From assembly GCF_026965535.1 (NCBI RefSeq), contig NZ_CP114039.1, positions 9,717,461 to 9,781,460 on the forward strand: 64,000 bases of DNA. Direction: 5' to 3'. The position numbers and the translations under genes are program-made. Positions 42,730 through 51,186 of the stretch are shown one piece after another; position 1 is the stretch's first letter, and each line of letters opens with the position of its first letter. The notes beneath the pieces were generated by a model, which saw only the letters and a program-made list of their open reading frames with translations, searched no databases and had not been told where the DNA came from. Source of the DNA: Corallococcus sp. NCRR. Its GTDB lineage: Bacteria; Myxococcota; Myxococcia; Myxococcales; Myxococcaceae.

Positions 42730-45700
42730 CCGGGCCGGCCCCCAAGCTCCTCCCCCTGCGCATCCGACTCCCGTACACGGGGGAGGAGGAGTTCATCGAG
42801 CGGTATGGCTCGAACGTGGGGCGCGGTGGAGTGTTCGTGGCCACGCGAGCGCTCAAGCCTGAAGGGACGGGGCTGGCGTTCGAATTCGTCCTCGCGGACG
42901 GCACGCGGCTCTTGCGCGGCGAAGGCGTGGTGCTGAAGGCGGACGCGGGGAGCGCACGCACCGGGATGACGGTGCGCTTCACCAAGCTGGACGCGGCGAG
43001 CAAGGCGCTCATCGATCGCATCGTCGCGAAGCGGAGCGGGACGGAGGTGGCGCCGCCGGGGCTGGTGCGACGGACTCCGGCACGGCCCGCGGCAGGCAGC
43101 GAGGCGCCGGCACCGGTGGAGCCTCCGGCGAAGGTGGCGCAGGAGGAACCGAGGACGCGCGCCGCGCCGCCAAAGGCGTCCATGACGTTGCCGGCCGTGA
43201 AGCTGCCCGTCGCTGCCGAGCCGCCGCCGGACCTGGCGGAACCGGATGAGCCGGTGTCGCTGTTTCCGGAGCACGCGGCCGAAGAGGAAGAGGAGCTGGC
43301 CCCACTCCTGCCGCCGGTGGACTTCCCGAGGACGCCGCGGAAGCGTCCGGCCGGCCTCGATCCACAACGGGCAACCCAGGAGATGTTCACGGTCCAGCCG
43401 AGGACTCCCGCGTCCAGCGGAGTCCAGGCCGGGGAACGGACACCCGCGCTCTCTGGCACCTTCGCGGCAGTGAGGGCGCCGGAGCCTCCCGCGGCTCCAC
43501 CGCAGGTCGAGGCGGCGCCGAACGCGCCGGCGGACTCAGCCGCCGCCGATGCAGCGCGTGTGGAAGCTTCGGCTTGGGAGACGCCCGCCAGGACCGAGAA
43601 CATCCCCGCGGATGCCGCTGCATGGGATTCGCCCCCGAGCACTGCGGACGCACCGACTTGGGATGCGGCCGCCACGGGGGAGCACGCCAGCGCCGAAACC
43701 TCTGCATGGGATTCGGCTCACGTCCCGCCTGCGCCAGCGACCGATGACGGTCACGTGGAAGCGCAGTCCACGGTGTCTGATGGGGACGCCTCCGTTCCTG
43801 AGGCACGCGAAGACGAAGCGCATCCGCCGGAACCAGAGGCAACTGGCGCTCCTGACGCTGACGACGCCTCCGCGCACCACTTCACTCCCGCGTCAGTGGA
43901 TGCGTTTGATCCGAACGCCGTGCTCGGGGCCGCGCACGCTCCCGAGCATTCCGGGTGGAGCACTGAATACGCAACGGAAGAGACTGGCGACACGGCCTCC
44001 GCGTTCGCGGGCACGACAGGCGAAGAGAAACCGGCAGCCGTATCCACCGAGACGCAGGCGGGCTCCGACCCGTCGTTCGACTTCGACGTCGACCTCAGCA
44101 TGGAGCAGGAGGAGGCCCCCGCCCCCGCGGAGGCGATGCTCCCACCGGACGAGGGGCGCTCCTGGGCTCCCTCGGACTCCGACGCCGTCAGCGCCTACGA
44201 GCCGGTCCATCCGGAGGCGAGCAGTGACTGGACGGCTCAAGGCTCCGACACCGAGGGCCCCTCTTTCGCGGCAACGCTGCCTTCGGAGGAGCACGATGCT
44301 CGGGCTGTATCGGACTCCGCCGATACCGAAGCAGCGCTTCCACCCCCGGAGCAGTTCCCGACCGCTCCGGACTTCGAAGCCTCCGCGGGCTTGTCAGAGG
44401 AGCCCCTCCCTCCAGCCGAGACCTCCTCGGCGGTCACGGACTCCGACGCAGTAGAAGACTCTTCCCAGACGACATCGCAGCCCGTGGAGTTCCATGCGGC
44501 GGATGCTCCGACGGAAGCGACGCCGAGCCAACGGGAGACCGAGCGCCTTCGCGCATGGGGTATCGACCCGGACGCCCTTCCGCGCGCGCTCAGCACGGAC
44601 CCGGAGGACGTGGATCCGTTCAGCGCGGCGCTTGAACAAGCTGTCGGGGGCACGGGCACCGACGAGCCGACCACGGAGCCCGAGCGCGACACGCAGGCCG
44701 TTACGACTTCAGCGGATGCGCCTACGGCGGGCGACCCCATCTCCGTGCCTCCAACGGAAGAGGAGGACGCATCGACGGTCGTCATGGTCGAACTGCCGAC
44801 CGAGGATGCATGGACGGCGCTCGTCGGGTCCTCCGCATCCGAAGACACGACCCCGGCAGTGGCCGCGTCCGCGGAGGGCGCTTCGCCCGAACTCGAATCG
44901 GCCTCGGTCCAAGCGCCAGAGCACGATGAGGCACTCGCTTCGGTGCTGGCCGCGGAGTCCCGCGAAGAGACGCGGTCCGCATCGCCGGTAGCCCCCGCCA
45001 CGGTGACACCCGAAGAGACTTTGGCTCCGACGGTGTCCACCCCGGCGGTCCTGGACGCCTCGAATGCGCTCGCTTCCGACACGAAGCCGCCCGTCGAGGA
45101 ATCGACGCCCCTCCAGGTATCCACCGGCACCTCAGCGTCACCGGTCGCTTCGGGCGAAGTCACACAGCACACCGCGGCGGGTGCTCCCAGCAGCAATGAA
45201 GCTGCCGCACTGGACAGTGCGGCCGACGAGCAACTGTCGCGAGAGTCCGCCGCGGCGCGGACCTCACGCGTCGACGAAGCTTCCGGTGCGGATGGCTCGA
45301 CTTCGGAACAGCCGCCTGCGCCGACCTCCGCTGAGCCACAGCTCGCCCTCGCCAGTACGCCTTCGCGGCAGGCATCCGCCACCGAGCAGCCGCTTGGTTC
45401 CAGCGAATCCACCGCGCCCGTCAGCGCGGCTTCGGAGCAACCGAGTCCTGAAGCATCGACCACCACAGAGTCTGCGCTACCCAGCGAAGCCACTACGCCC
45501 GTCAGCGCGGCGTCGGACCAGCCGAGTCTCCGAGCATCGATCACCACAGAGTCTGCGCTCCCAAGCGAATCCACCGCGGTGATCAACGCGGCTTCGGTAC
45601 AGCCGCAGCCACACGCATCAGCCGCGACCGAGACTCCGCGTTCCAGCGAAGCAACCGGCCCCATCAACGCGGCTTCGGAACAACCGAGTCCGGAAGCATC

Positions 45701-47972
45701 GGCCACGACAGAGTCCCAACGCACCAGCGAAGCCGCCGCGCTCATCAGCGCAGCCGTGGGGCAAATATCGGCTGCGGCGGAGTCATCGCGCTCCACCGCG
45801 TCAATCAGCGCGGCGTCAGGACAGCCATCAACTGCCGCAGAGTCTCCGCGCACCAACGAATCCACCGCGCCCACCAGCTCGGCTTTGGAACAACCGTCTC
45901 CGCAAACATCGGCCGCGACAGACTCCTCACGCTCCAGCGAATCCACCGCGACGTGGGGACAACCGTCTCCGCAAGCGTCGGCCGCGACAGACTCCTCACG
46001 CGCCAGCGAGTCCACCAGCGCGACGTCGGGACAACTGCTTCCGCAAGCATCGGCCGCGACAGACCCCTCACGCTCCAGCGAATCCACCGCGCCCAGCAGC
46101 GCGACATCGGAACAACCGTCTCCGCAAGCATCGGCCGCGACAGACTCCTCACGCTCCAGCGAATCCACCGCGTCCACCGGCGCGACGTCGGGACAACCGC
46201 TTCCCCAAACATCCGCTGCGGCAGAGCCTCCGCGCTCCAGCGAAGCCAGCACGGCCGCGGCACAGCCGCCCCAGTCCCCGCGCACCGACGAAGCCGCGCC
46301 TCCACCTTCCGCTGACACACAGGTCACCGCGCGCAGCCGCCGCCGCACGTTCTTCGACCTGACTCCCGCCGTGCCCGTCACCGCGCCCGCGCCCGCGGAG
46401 GTCGTGCTCGGCATCGACGTGGGCACTTCGCACGCTCGCGTCGCCGCGTTCATCGACGGCGTCGCCACGCCCATCCCCCTCCCCGGCACGGACGGCGTGG
46501 GTCTTCCCTCCGTCATCGCGGTGAACAGCTCCGGAGAGGTCCTCGTCGGCACCGCCGCCCTCGTCGAAGCCGCCAGCGCTCCCCGCCGCGCCGCGACCGG
46601 CCTCAAGCGCCTGCTCGGCGTGCGCGCCCGCTCCCCCCACCTGCGCTGGCTCTCCCCGCAGCTCACCTTCCCCATCGCCACCGACCGGCAGGGAGACGCG
46701 GGCGTGGAGCTCGATGGCCGCCACGTGGCGCCCACCCTGCTCACCGCGATGCTGCTGCGCGAACTGCACCAGGCGGCCACCACACACCTGGGCCGCAAGG
46801 TGACGCGCGCCGTGCTCTGCGCGCCTTCGCACTTCACCGAACGCCAGCGCGCCGCCCTTCGCGAAGCCGCCACCATGGCCGGCCTGGACGTGCCCCGCGT
46901 GCTCACCAACAGCGCCGCCGCGGCGCTCGCCTACGCGTACGGCCGGGGCCTCGCCCGCAAGCGCGTCCTCGTCGTGGACCTGGGCGGCGGCGGCCTGGAG
47001 GTCTGCGTCGTGCAGGTCACCGGCGACGACCTGGAGGTCGTCACCACCGGCGGCGACCCCACCCTCGGCGGCATGGACTTCGACGGCCGCATCGCCGAGG
47101 CGCTCGTCAGCGACCTCGCGGAACAGGGCCACCCCCGCCCCGAGCACCTGCTCGACTGGGGCCCCCTGCGCACCCTCGCGGAGTCCACCAAGCAGACCCT
47201 CTCCACCCGGGACAGCGTGGACGTCACCCTGCCCACCGGCCCCGGGCCCAAGCTCGACCGCGAGCGCGTGGAGGCCCTCACCGCGGACCTCGCCCAGCGC
47301 GTCGTCTCCGTCACCCGCGAGGTGCTGGAGTCCAACGCCCTGTCCCCTCAAGGCCTGGACGCCGTGCTCCTCGTGGGAGGCCAGTCCCGCGCGCCGCTCG
47401 TGCGCCGCCGCCTGGAGGAGAGCCTGGGCGTGCCCGTGCGCGAAGACGACGTGGATGCACGCACCGCCGTGGTGCGCGGGGCCGCGCTGCTCGGTCACGC
47501 GCTCCTCTTGTCGGAGACCGGCAAGCCCGCCGCCAGCGTCTCGGAGGTCCTCACCTCCCCCATCGGCGTCGCCGAGGACGCCGGCACCTTCCGCCGCGTG
47601 CTGGAGCGCAACACCCGCCTGCCCACCGCGAAGACGCTCGTCATCCCCATCACCGTGCCCGGGCCGCTGGCGCTCGCCTTCTTCCAGGGCACCGCCGCCA
47701 CCGCCACGGAGAACGAATGGCTCGGCGCCCTCACCCTTACCGTGGAGCGGCCCGGCGAGGTGGAGGTGCACCTGGCGCTGTCCACCGACGGGACGCTCGC
47801 CTTCAGCGCCACCCTGCCCGGCGCGAAGCGGCAGCCGGTGACGCTCGCGACGGAGGAGCTGGACGACGCCTCGCGCGATGCACTCATCGCCCGCTCGCCC
47901 TTCCACACCGAACCGGAAGCCCGGCCGAGCGGCCTGCTTTCCGGCTTGAAGAAGCTCTTCGGCCGGCGCTGA
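42726..47972 (+). CDS. PilZ-like domain / long repetitive linker / Hsp70-like ATPase fusion
   Basis: 1748 residues from ATG 42726 (ATGA overlap). Residues ~8-100 are a PilZ-like domain of the myxobacterial TIGR02266 kind (EEEFIERYGSNVGRGGVFVA, GTGLAFEFVLADGTRLLRG); the RxxxR c-di-GMP arginines are not evident. Residues ~120-1220 are a Ser/Thr/Ala/Glu-rich linker, certainly disordered, with imperfect repeats. From ~1228 an Hsp70/DnaK-like ATPase follows: LGIDVGTSHARVA (phosphate 1), VLVVDLGGGGLEVCVV (phosphate 2; Gly where DnaK has Thr, Glu where it has Asp), LLVGGQSRAPLVRRRL (adenosine), then a shortened substrate-binding-like region. I recall PilZ-DnaK chimeras being reported in M. xanthus (CdbS), but cannot tell whether this is the orthologue. 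Possible c-di-GMP-linked chaperone or scaffold. Confidence 0.9.
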   Translation: MTGPAPKLLPLRIRLPYTGEEEFIERYGSNVGRGGVFVATRALKPEGTGLAFEFVLADGTRLLRGEGVVLKADAGSARTGMTVRFTKLDAASKALIDRIVAKRSGTEVAPPGLVRRTPARPAAGSEAPAPVEPPAKVAQEEPRTRAAPPKASMTLPAVKLPVAAEPPPDLAEPDEPVSLFPEHAAEEEEELAPLLPPVDFPRTPRKRPAGLDPQRATQEMFTVQPRTPASSGVQAGERTPALSGTFAAVRAPEPPAAPPQVEAAPNAPADSAAADAARVEASAWETPARTENIPADAAAWDSPPSTADAPTWDAAATGEHASAETSAWDSAHVPPAPATDDGHVEAQSTVSDGDASVPEAREDEAHPPEPEATGAPDADDASAHHFTPASVDAFDPNAVLGAAHAPEHSGWSTEYATEETGDTASAFAGTTGEEKPAAVSTETQAGSDPSFDFDVDLSMEQEEAPAPAEAMLPPDEGRSWAPSDSDAVSAYEPVHPEASSDWTAQGSDTEGPSFAATLPSEEHDARAVSDSADTEAALPPPEQFPTAPDFEASAGLSEEPLPPAETSSAVTDSDAVEDSSQTTSQPVEFHAADAPTEATPSQRETERLRAWGIDPDALPRALSTDPEDVDPFSAALEQAVGGTGTDEPTTEPERDTQAVTTSADAPTAGDPISVPPTEEEDASTVVMVELPTEDAWTALVGSSASEDTTPAVAASAEGASPELESASVQAPEHDEALASVLAAESREETRSASPVAPATVTPEETLAPTVSTPAVLDASNALASDTKPPVEESTPLQVSTGTSASPVASGEVTQHTAAGAPSSNEAAALDSAADEQLSRESAAARTSRVDEASGADGSTSEQPPAPTSAEPQLALASTPSRQASATEQPLGSSESTAPVSAASEQPSPEASTTTESALPSEATTPVSAASDQPSLRASITTESALPSESTAVINAASVQPQPHASAATETPRSSEATGPINAASEQPSPEASATTESQRTSEAAALISAAVGQISAAAESSRSTASISAASGQPSTAAESPRTNESTAPTSSALEQPSPQTSAATDSSRSSESTATWGQPSPQASAATDSSRASESTSATSGQLLPQASAATDPSRSSESTAPSSATSEQPSPQASAATDSSRSSESTASTGATSGQPLPQTSAAAEPPRSSEASTAAAQPPQSPRTDEAAPPPSADTQVTARSRRRTFFDLTPAVPVTAPAPAEVVLGIDVGTSHARVAAFIDGVATPIPLPGTDGVGLPSVIAVNSSGEVLVGTAALVEAASAPRRAATGLKRLLGVRARSPHLRWLSPQLTFPIATDRQGDAGVELDGRHVAPTLLTAMLLRELHQAATTHLGRKVTRAVLCAPSHFTERQRAALREAATMAGLDVPRVLTNSAAAALAYAYGRGLARKRVLVVDLGGGGLEVCVVQVTGDDLEVVTTGGDPTLGGMDFDGRIAEALVSDLAEQGHPRPEHLLDWGPLRTLAESTKQTLSTRDSVDVTLPTGPGPKLDRERVEALTADLAQRVVSVTREVLESNALSPQGLDAVLLVGGQSRAPLVRRRLEESLGVPVREDDVDARTAVVRGAALLGHALLLSETGKPAASVSEVLTSPIGVAEDAGTFRRVLERNTRLPTAKTLVIPITVPGPLALAFFQGTAATATENEWLGALTLTVERPGEVEVHLALSTDGTLAFSATLPGAKRQPVTLATEELDDASRDALIARSPFHTEPEARPSGLLSGLKKLFGRR
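45890..46275 (+). repeat. imperfect coding repeats of 69-81 bases in the PilZ-Hsp70 linker
   Basis: Copies beginning CAACCGTCTCCGCAA or close variants start at about 45890, 45959, 46031, 46112 and 46193, spaced 69, 72, 81 and 81 bases. Each encodes a variant of QPSPQASAATDSSRSSESTA. More diverged copies extend upstream to about 45400. All spacings are multiples of three, so copy-number changes would keep the reading frame. Confidence 0.85.
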
Positions 47973-48077
47973 GGCCCTCGGCCTCCTGCCTCCGTCCCCC
48001 GGGCAGGTACGCTGTCAGGCCCTGTCGTCCCAGCTTCCATTCCAGGTCCCACACTTCAAAGCGGGAGGAACCTGGTC

Positions 48078-48701
48078 ATGAGACGGACTTCGATGGTGGC
48101 AGGACTCGTGGTGGCCGGAACATGCGTGGCGGGGCCGGCCTTCGCGATGGACGCGAGCGAGGTGTCGCGCAAGCTCAGCTTCAGCGAACAGGACGCCACG
48201 GCCGGCCTGGACGTGGGCGTGGGCCTGGGTGGCTACACCGGCAAGCTGGGTGACGAGACGGGCGTGGGCGGGCTCTTCAACATCACCGCCAACGCCCAGC
48301 CCTGGAAGTACATCGGCGTGGAGGTCGGCTACGAAGGCCAGAACATCCCCATCGACGATGCCCGCGTGCTCGGCGGCAATCACATCTTCCGCAACAACGG
48401 CACGTTCATGGGCAAGCTGGGGCCCGTCGTCGACCACAAGTGGCACCCCTTCGTGGGTCTGGGCGTGGGCCTGAGCTACCTGCACGCGTCCTCGGGCTCC
48501 AAGGACGTCTACAACAACGACTGGCAGACGGAGATGCCGCTGGCCGCGGGCATCGAGTACCGCCTGGGCCACCTGTCCGCCGGCGTGCGCGCCACCTACC
48601 GCTTTGTCGGTGGCGAGGAGCTGACCCAGATTCCCGGCACCGACGAGGACGCCAAGGGCAGCCTCTTCAACGGCAACCTCACCGTGGGCGGCCGCTTCTA
48701 G
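48078..48701 (+). CDS. small outer-membrane beta-barrel protein
   Basis: 207 residues with signal peptide MVAGLVVAGTCVAGPAFA (cleavage near residue 23). The mature part has alternating strands typical of an eight-stranded OmpA/OmpW-like barrel: AGLDVGVGLGGYTG, LFNITANAQPWKYIGVEVGY, TFMGKLGPVV, FVGLGVGLSYLHA, PLAAGIEYRLGHLSAGVRAT and the C-terminal LTVGGRF, ending in Phe as outer-membrane barrels do for BAM recognition. No enzymatic motif. GGGAGG lies about ten bases upstream of ATG 48078. It is followed by an exceptionally strong inverted repeat and converges on the glutamate-cysteine ligase gene. It looks monocistronic; the ligand or role is unknown. Confidence 0.82.
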   Translation: MRRTSMVAGLVVAGTCVAGPAFAMDASEVSRKLSFSEQDATAGLDVGVGLGGYTGKLGDETGVGGLFNITANAQPWKYIGVEVGYEGQNIPIDDARVLGGNHIFRNNGTFMGKLGPVVDHKWHPFVGLGVGLSYLHASSGSKDVYNNDWQTEMPLAAGIEYRLGHLSAGVRATYRFVGGEELTQIPGTDEDAKGSLFNGNLTVGGRF

Positions 48702-48708
48702 CCACCAC

Positions 48709-48742
48709 CGCGTCCGCGGGACTCAACGCCCCCGCGGACGCG
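48709..48742. terminator. bidirectional terminator, 12-bp perfect inverted repeat
   Basis: CGCGTCCGCGGG and CCCGCGGACGCG pair perfectly over 12 bases around a 10-base loop. It occupies the 49-base gap between two converging stop codons, so it can serve both genes. No T tract on either side. Confidence 0.65.
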
Positions 48743-48750
48743 TCACGGCC

Positions 48751-50100
48751 TCACAGCTCGAAGCGCGTCATCAGCACTTCCGGACGCGGATCTTCTTTCC
48801 ACGCGTCCAGCACCGCCTGCGCCGGAGACTGGCCCGAAGTCGCCACCGCCTCCAGCGGCGCGAGCAGCGGCGCGTCCTCGGGGTCCAACCGCTGCAACCC
48901 CCGCTTCGCGATGGCCACCATCTCCCTGGCCAGCTGGTGCAGCGCGTGCGGCCCCAGCTTCCCGGCCAGTCCCTCGCGGCGCGCGGTGTCGTGGAAGGCC
49001 AGGTGCTCCGTGAAGGTGAGCCGAGGCAGGAGCAGCTCCGCCTCCGCCAGCGCCTGCGCGTCATAAAGGATGCCGCGCCAGAGTGCCCCCAGGGCCCCCG
49101 TCATCGCCGCGCTGGCGCAGTCCGCGCCGCGCACCTCCAGCACCTTCTTGAGCCGCACCTCCGGGAAGAGCGTGGACAGGTGGTCCGTCCAGTCCCCCAT
49201 GTCCGGCGGCTTGCCCTCGTAGCCCTCCTTCATCAACTGGCGGAAGGTGAGCTTCGGGTGGCGGTACTCGCCCTCGCGGCGCAGGAACAGGAGCGGCGCG
49301 TCCAGCGCCCAGTCCACATACGCCTGATAGGAGAACGAGCCGTCGAACCAGGACGGCAGGTAGCCGCAGCGCGTGGGGTCCACCTCTTCCCAGACGCGGC
49401 TGCGGAAGGACATGTACCCGGACGGCTTGCCCTCCACGAGCGGGCTGTTGGCGTACAGCGCCACCAGCAGCGGCGTCAGGCGCGCCACCACCACCGTCTT
49501 GCGCACACAGTCCGCCTCGTCCGCCCAGTCCAGCGACACCTGCCCGGTGGACGTCATCAGCATCATGTTCAGCGCCAGCCGGCCGCGCTCCGGCAGCGTG
49601 CGGCGCATCACCTGGTAGCGCGTCTTGGGCATCCAGGGCATCTCCACCCCACCCGCCCCGGGCGCGCCCACCGGCCGGTAGCCCAGCGCCACCAGCCGCA
49701 GCCCCAGGCTGGAGGCCGCCGCCTTCGTCTCCTTCAGGTGCTCCAGGTTCTCCTGGTGCGCCTCGCGCGCCGTGCGGAACGGGCTGCCGGACAATTCGAA
49801 CTGCCCGCCCGGCTCCAGGGAGATGGCCGCCATCCCGCGCTGCAGGGCGATGACCGGCGACTGGGGCGTCTCCCGGAAGCGCTCGTAGCCTCCCGGGGCG
49901 ATGCGCTCCAGGAGGGCGCCAATCCCGTGCGGTCCCTCGTAGGTCGGGGGTTGGGCGGACCCCACGGGGTAGATGAACTTCTCGTGCTCCAGCCCGAGCC
50001 GATGCTCGGTCCGGGGCTTCTCCGCCTTGCGAAGCTCATCCACCAGGGGGGCGGCGGAAGTGAGGGGCTCGGAGGCCACGCGCTTGAGGTCGAGGGACAT
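48751..50100 (-). CDS. gshA: glutamate--cysteine ligase (plant/proteobacterial type)
   Basis: 449 residues. ATP-dependent formation of gamma-glutamylcysteine, the first step of glutathione synthesis; the GCS2 family also includes EgtA of ergothioneine synthesis. Matching segments: RLGLEHEKFIYPVG, YEGPHGIGALLERIAPGG, SLEPGGQFELSGSPFRTARE, the MPKTRYQVMRRTLPERG block (MxTRYxxMxxY-like), MMLMTSTGQVSLDWADEAD and FPEVRLKKVLEVRGADCAS. These are the hallmarks of the alpha-proteobacterial/plant GshA family, whose usual length is ~450. ATG 50100. No gshB is adjacent. It is divergent from the EI24-type gene with a TATATA element between them. Confidence 0.88.
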   Translation of the reverse strand: MSLDLKRVASEPLTSAAPLVDELRKAEKPRTEHRLGLEHEKFIYPVGSAQPPTYEGPHGIGALLERIAPGGYERFRETPQSPVIALQRGMAAISLEPGGQFELSGSPFRTAREAHQENLEHLKETKAAASSLGLRLVALGYRPVGAPGAGGVEMPWMPKTRYQVMRRTLPERGRLALNMMLMTSTGQVSLDWADEADCVRKTVVVARLTPLLVALYANSPLVEGKPSGYMSFRSRVWEEVDPTRCGYLPSWFDGSFSYQAYVDWALDAPLLFLRREGEYRHPKLTFRQLMKEGYEGKPPDMGDWTDHLSTLFPEVRLKKVLEVRGADCASAAMTGALGALWRGILYDAQALAEAELLLPRLTFTEHLAFHDTARREGLAGKLGPHALHQLAREMVAIAKRGLQRLDPEDAPLLAPLEAVATSGQSPAQAVLDAWKEDPRPEVLMTRFEL

Positions 50101-50110
50101 GAGGGCGCCC

Positions 50111-50116
50111 TATATA
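50111..50116. promoter_or_regulatory. TATATA element between divergent gshA and EI24-type genes
   Basis: CCCTATATAACGG is a rare AT-rich island in a 59-base divergent gap and can act as a -10 box on either strand. On the minus strand it lies only about ten bases before the gshA ATG, implying a very short leader. No convincing -35 was seen. Confidence 0.35.
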
Positions 50117-50159
50117 ACGGGGCCCGTTGGCCTTGCCCTCATTTGAGCACCCCGACCCC

Positions 50160-50969
50160 ATGCGTCCTGCATCCCCCGTCCCCACCCTGTCTCCCCGGCC
50201 CCGTCTGTCGGATTTCCTCCAGGGCGTGGGGGTGCTCGGCCGGGCCTTCAAGCTCATCTTCCGCTCGCGCCGCCTCTTCCTGCTCTCCAGCCTGTGCGCC
50301 GTCCTCACCGCCATCACCCTGGTGGGACTGGCCGTCCTCCTCTACCGCTACGCCCCCGGGCTCCTGGCGTCCATGTGGACCCGGCCCGACTCCTGGTACG
50401 GGCAGGCCGCCTGGTACACCGCGCTGGTGCTGGGCGCGCTGGTCGCCTGGGTGGTGGGCGCCAACGTCGTGCCGCCCCTCTTGCTCACCCCGCTACAGGA
50501 CCCGATGTCGGAGGCCACCGAGGCCGAGTGTGCGGGGGCGGACGCCGTGCTCTCCCCCGCATCCTTCCTGCGGGGCCTGACGACCGGGCTGTTGCACACG
50601 CTCGCCCGCATGGCGCTGCTCCTCCTGGGGCTGGCGGTGCTCCTGCCGCTGAACTTCGTCCCGGGCCTGGGCAGCGTGGCGTTCACCGTGCTGGCCAGCC
50701 TGTGGACCATGCTCTGGATGGCGGCGGAGCACCTGGCCACGCCCATGACGCGCCACCTGTACCCCTTCGCCGAGGTGCGCCGCATGCTGCGCGAGCGCCG
50801 GGCCCTCTGCCTGGGCTTCGGCGCGGGCGTCTACCTGCTCCTGTGGGTGCCCATCCTCAACACCCTCTTCCTCCCGGTGGCCATCGTCGGGGGCACCCTG
50901 CTCTACCGGGCCCTGAGGCAGGCCGGGGACCTGCCCCCGCCACCCGATGCCCGGGCGGACGCGAAATAA
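50160..50969 (+). CDS. EI24/CysZ-like integral membrane protein
   Basis: 269 residues from ATG 50160 (a TTG at 50127 is an alternative). About five hydrophobic helices: LFLLSSLCAVLTAITLVGLA, TALVLGALVAWVVGANVVPP, MALLLLGLAVLLPLN, VAFTVLASLWTMLWMAAEHL and FGAGVYLLLWVPILNTLFL. The first cytoplasmic segment (DFLQGVGVLGRAFKLIFRSR) and the PLQDPMSEATEA loop are characteristic of the EI24 family (PF07264), which includes the sulphate permease CysZ. The location beside gshA hints at sulphur metabolism, but the genes are divergent, so that is weak. It is followed by a 217-base gap. Confidence 0.82.
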   Translation: MRPASPVPTLSPRPRLSDFLQGVGVLGRAFKLIFRSRRLFLLSSLCAVLTAITLVGLAVLLYRYAPGLLASMWTRPDSWYGQAAWYTALVLGALVAWVVGANVVPPLLLTPLQDPMSEATEAECAGADAVLSPASFLRGLTTGLLHTLARMALLLLGLAVLLPLNFVPGLGSVAFTVLASLWTMLWMAAEHLATPMTRHLYPFAEVRRMLRERRALCLGFGAGVYLLLWVPILNTLFLPVAIVGGTLLYRALRQAGDLPPPPDARADAK

Positions 50970-51186
50970 AGGGGGACGCCGGCTGTCCGTACGTCCGGGC
51001 CGATCGGGAACGCATTGCCTGCGGCAGACGTTCTCGGTCGCTAGTGACAAGGCCATGCCTTGAAGCACCAGGAAGCCGTGATTAGGCTTGCCCGGCCGCC
51101 GCCAGGTCCCTTGGCTCACGCTGAACCGTTCGGATTCACAGGGCTTTTCACGCATCACCCGGGGCGCCTCTCGCGCCCCAGCTGGG
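50970..51186. other. intergenic region upstream of the S41 protease gene
   Basis: 217 bases with no gene on either strand and no hairpin I trust. The promoter of the downstream protease gene is expected here. The frame of that gene is open back to 51088, but the translated sequence is basic and unlike a signal peptide. Confidence 0.4.

Noticed and set aside
44237..46909. 890-codon minus-strand frame across the PilZ-Hsp70 linker
   Set aside because: Long because the linker is repetitive and GC-rich; it shows no domain, and the plus frame is continuous from PilZ to Hsp70.
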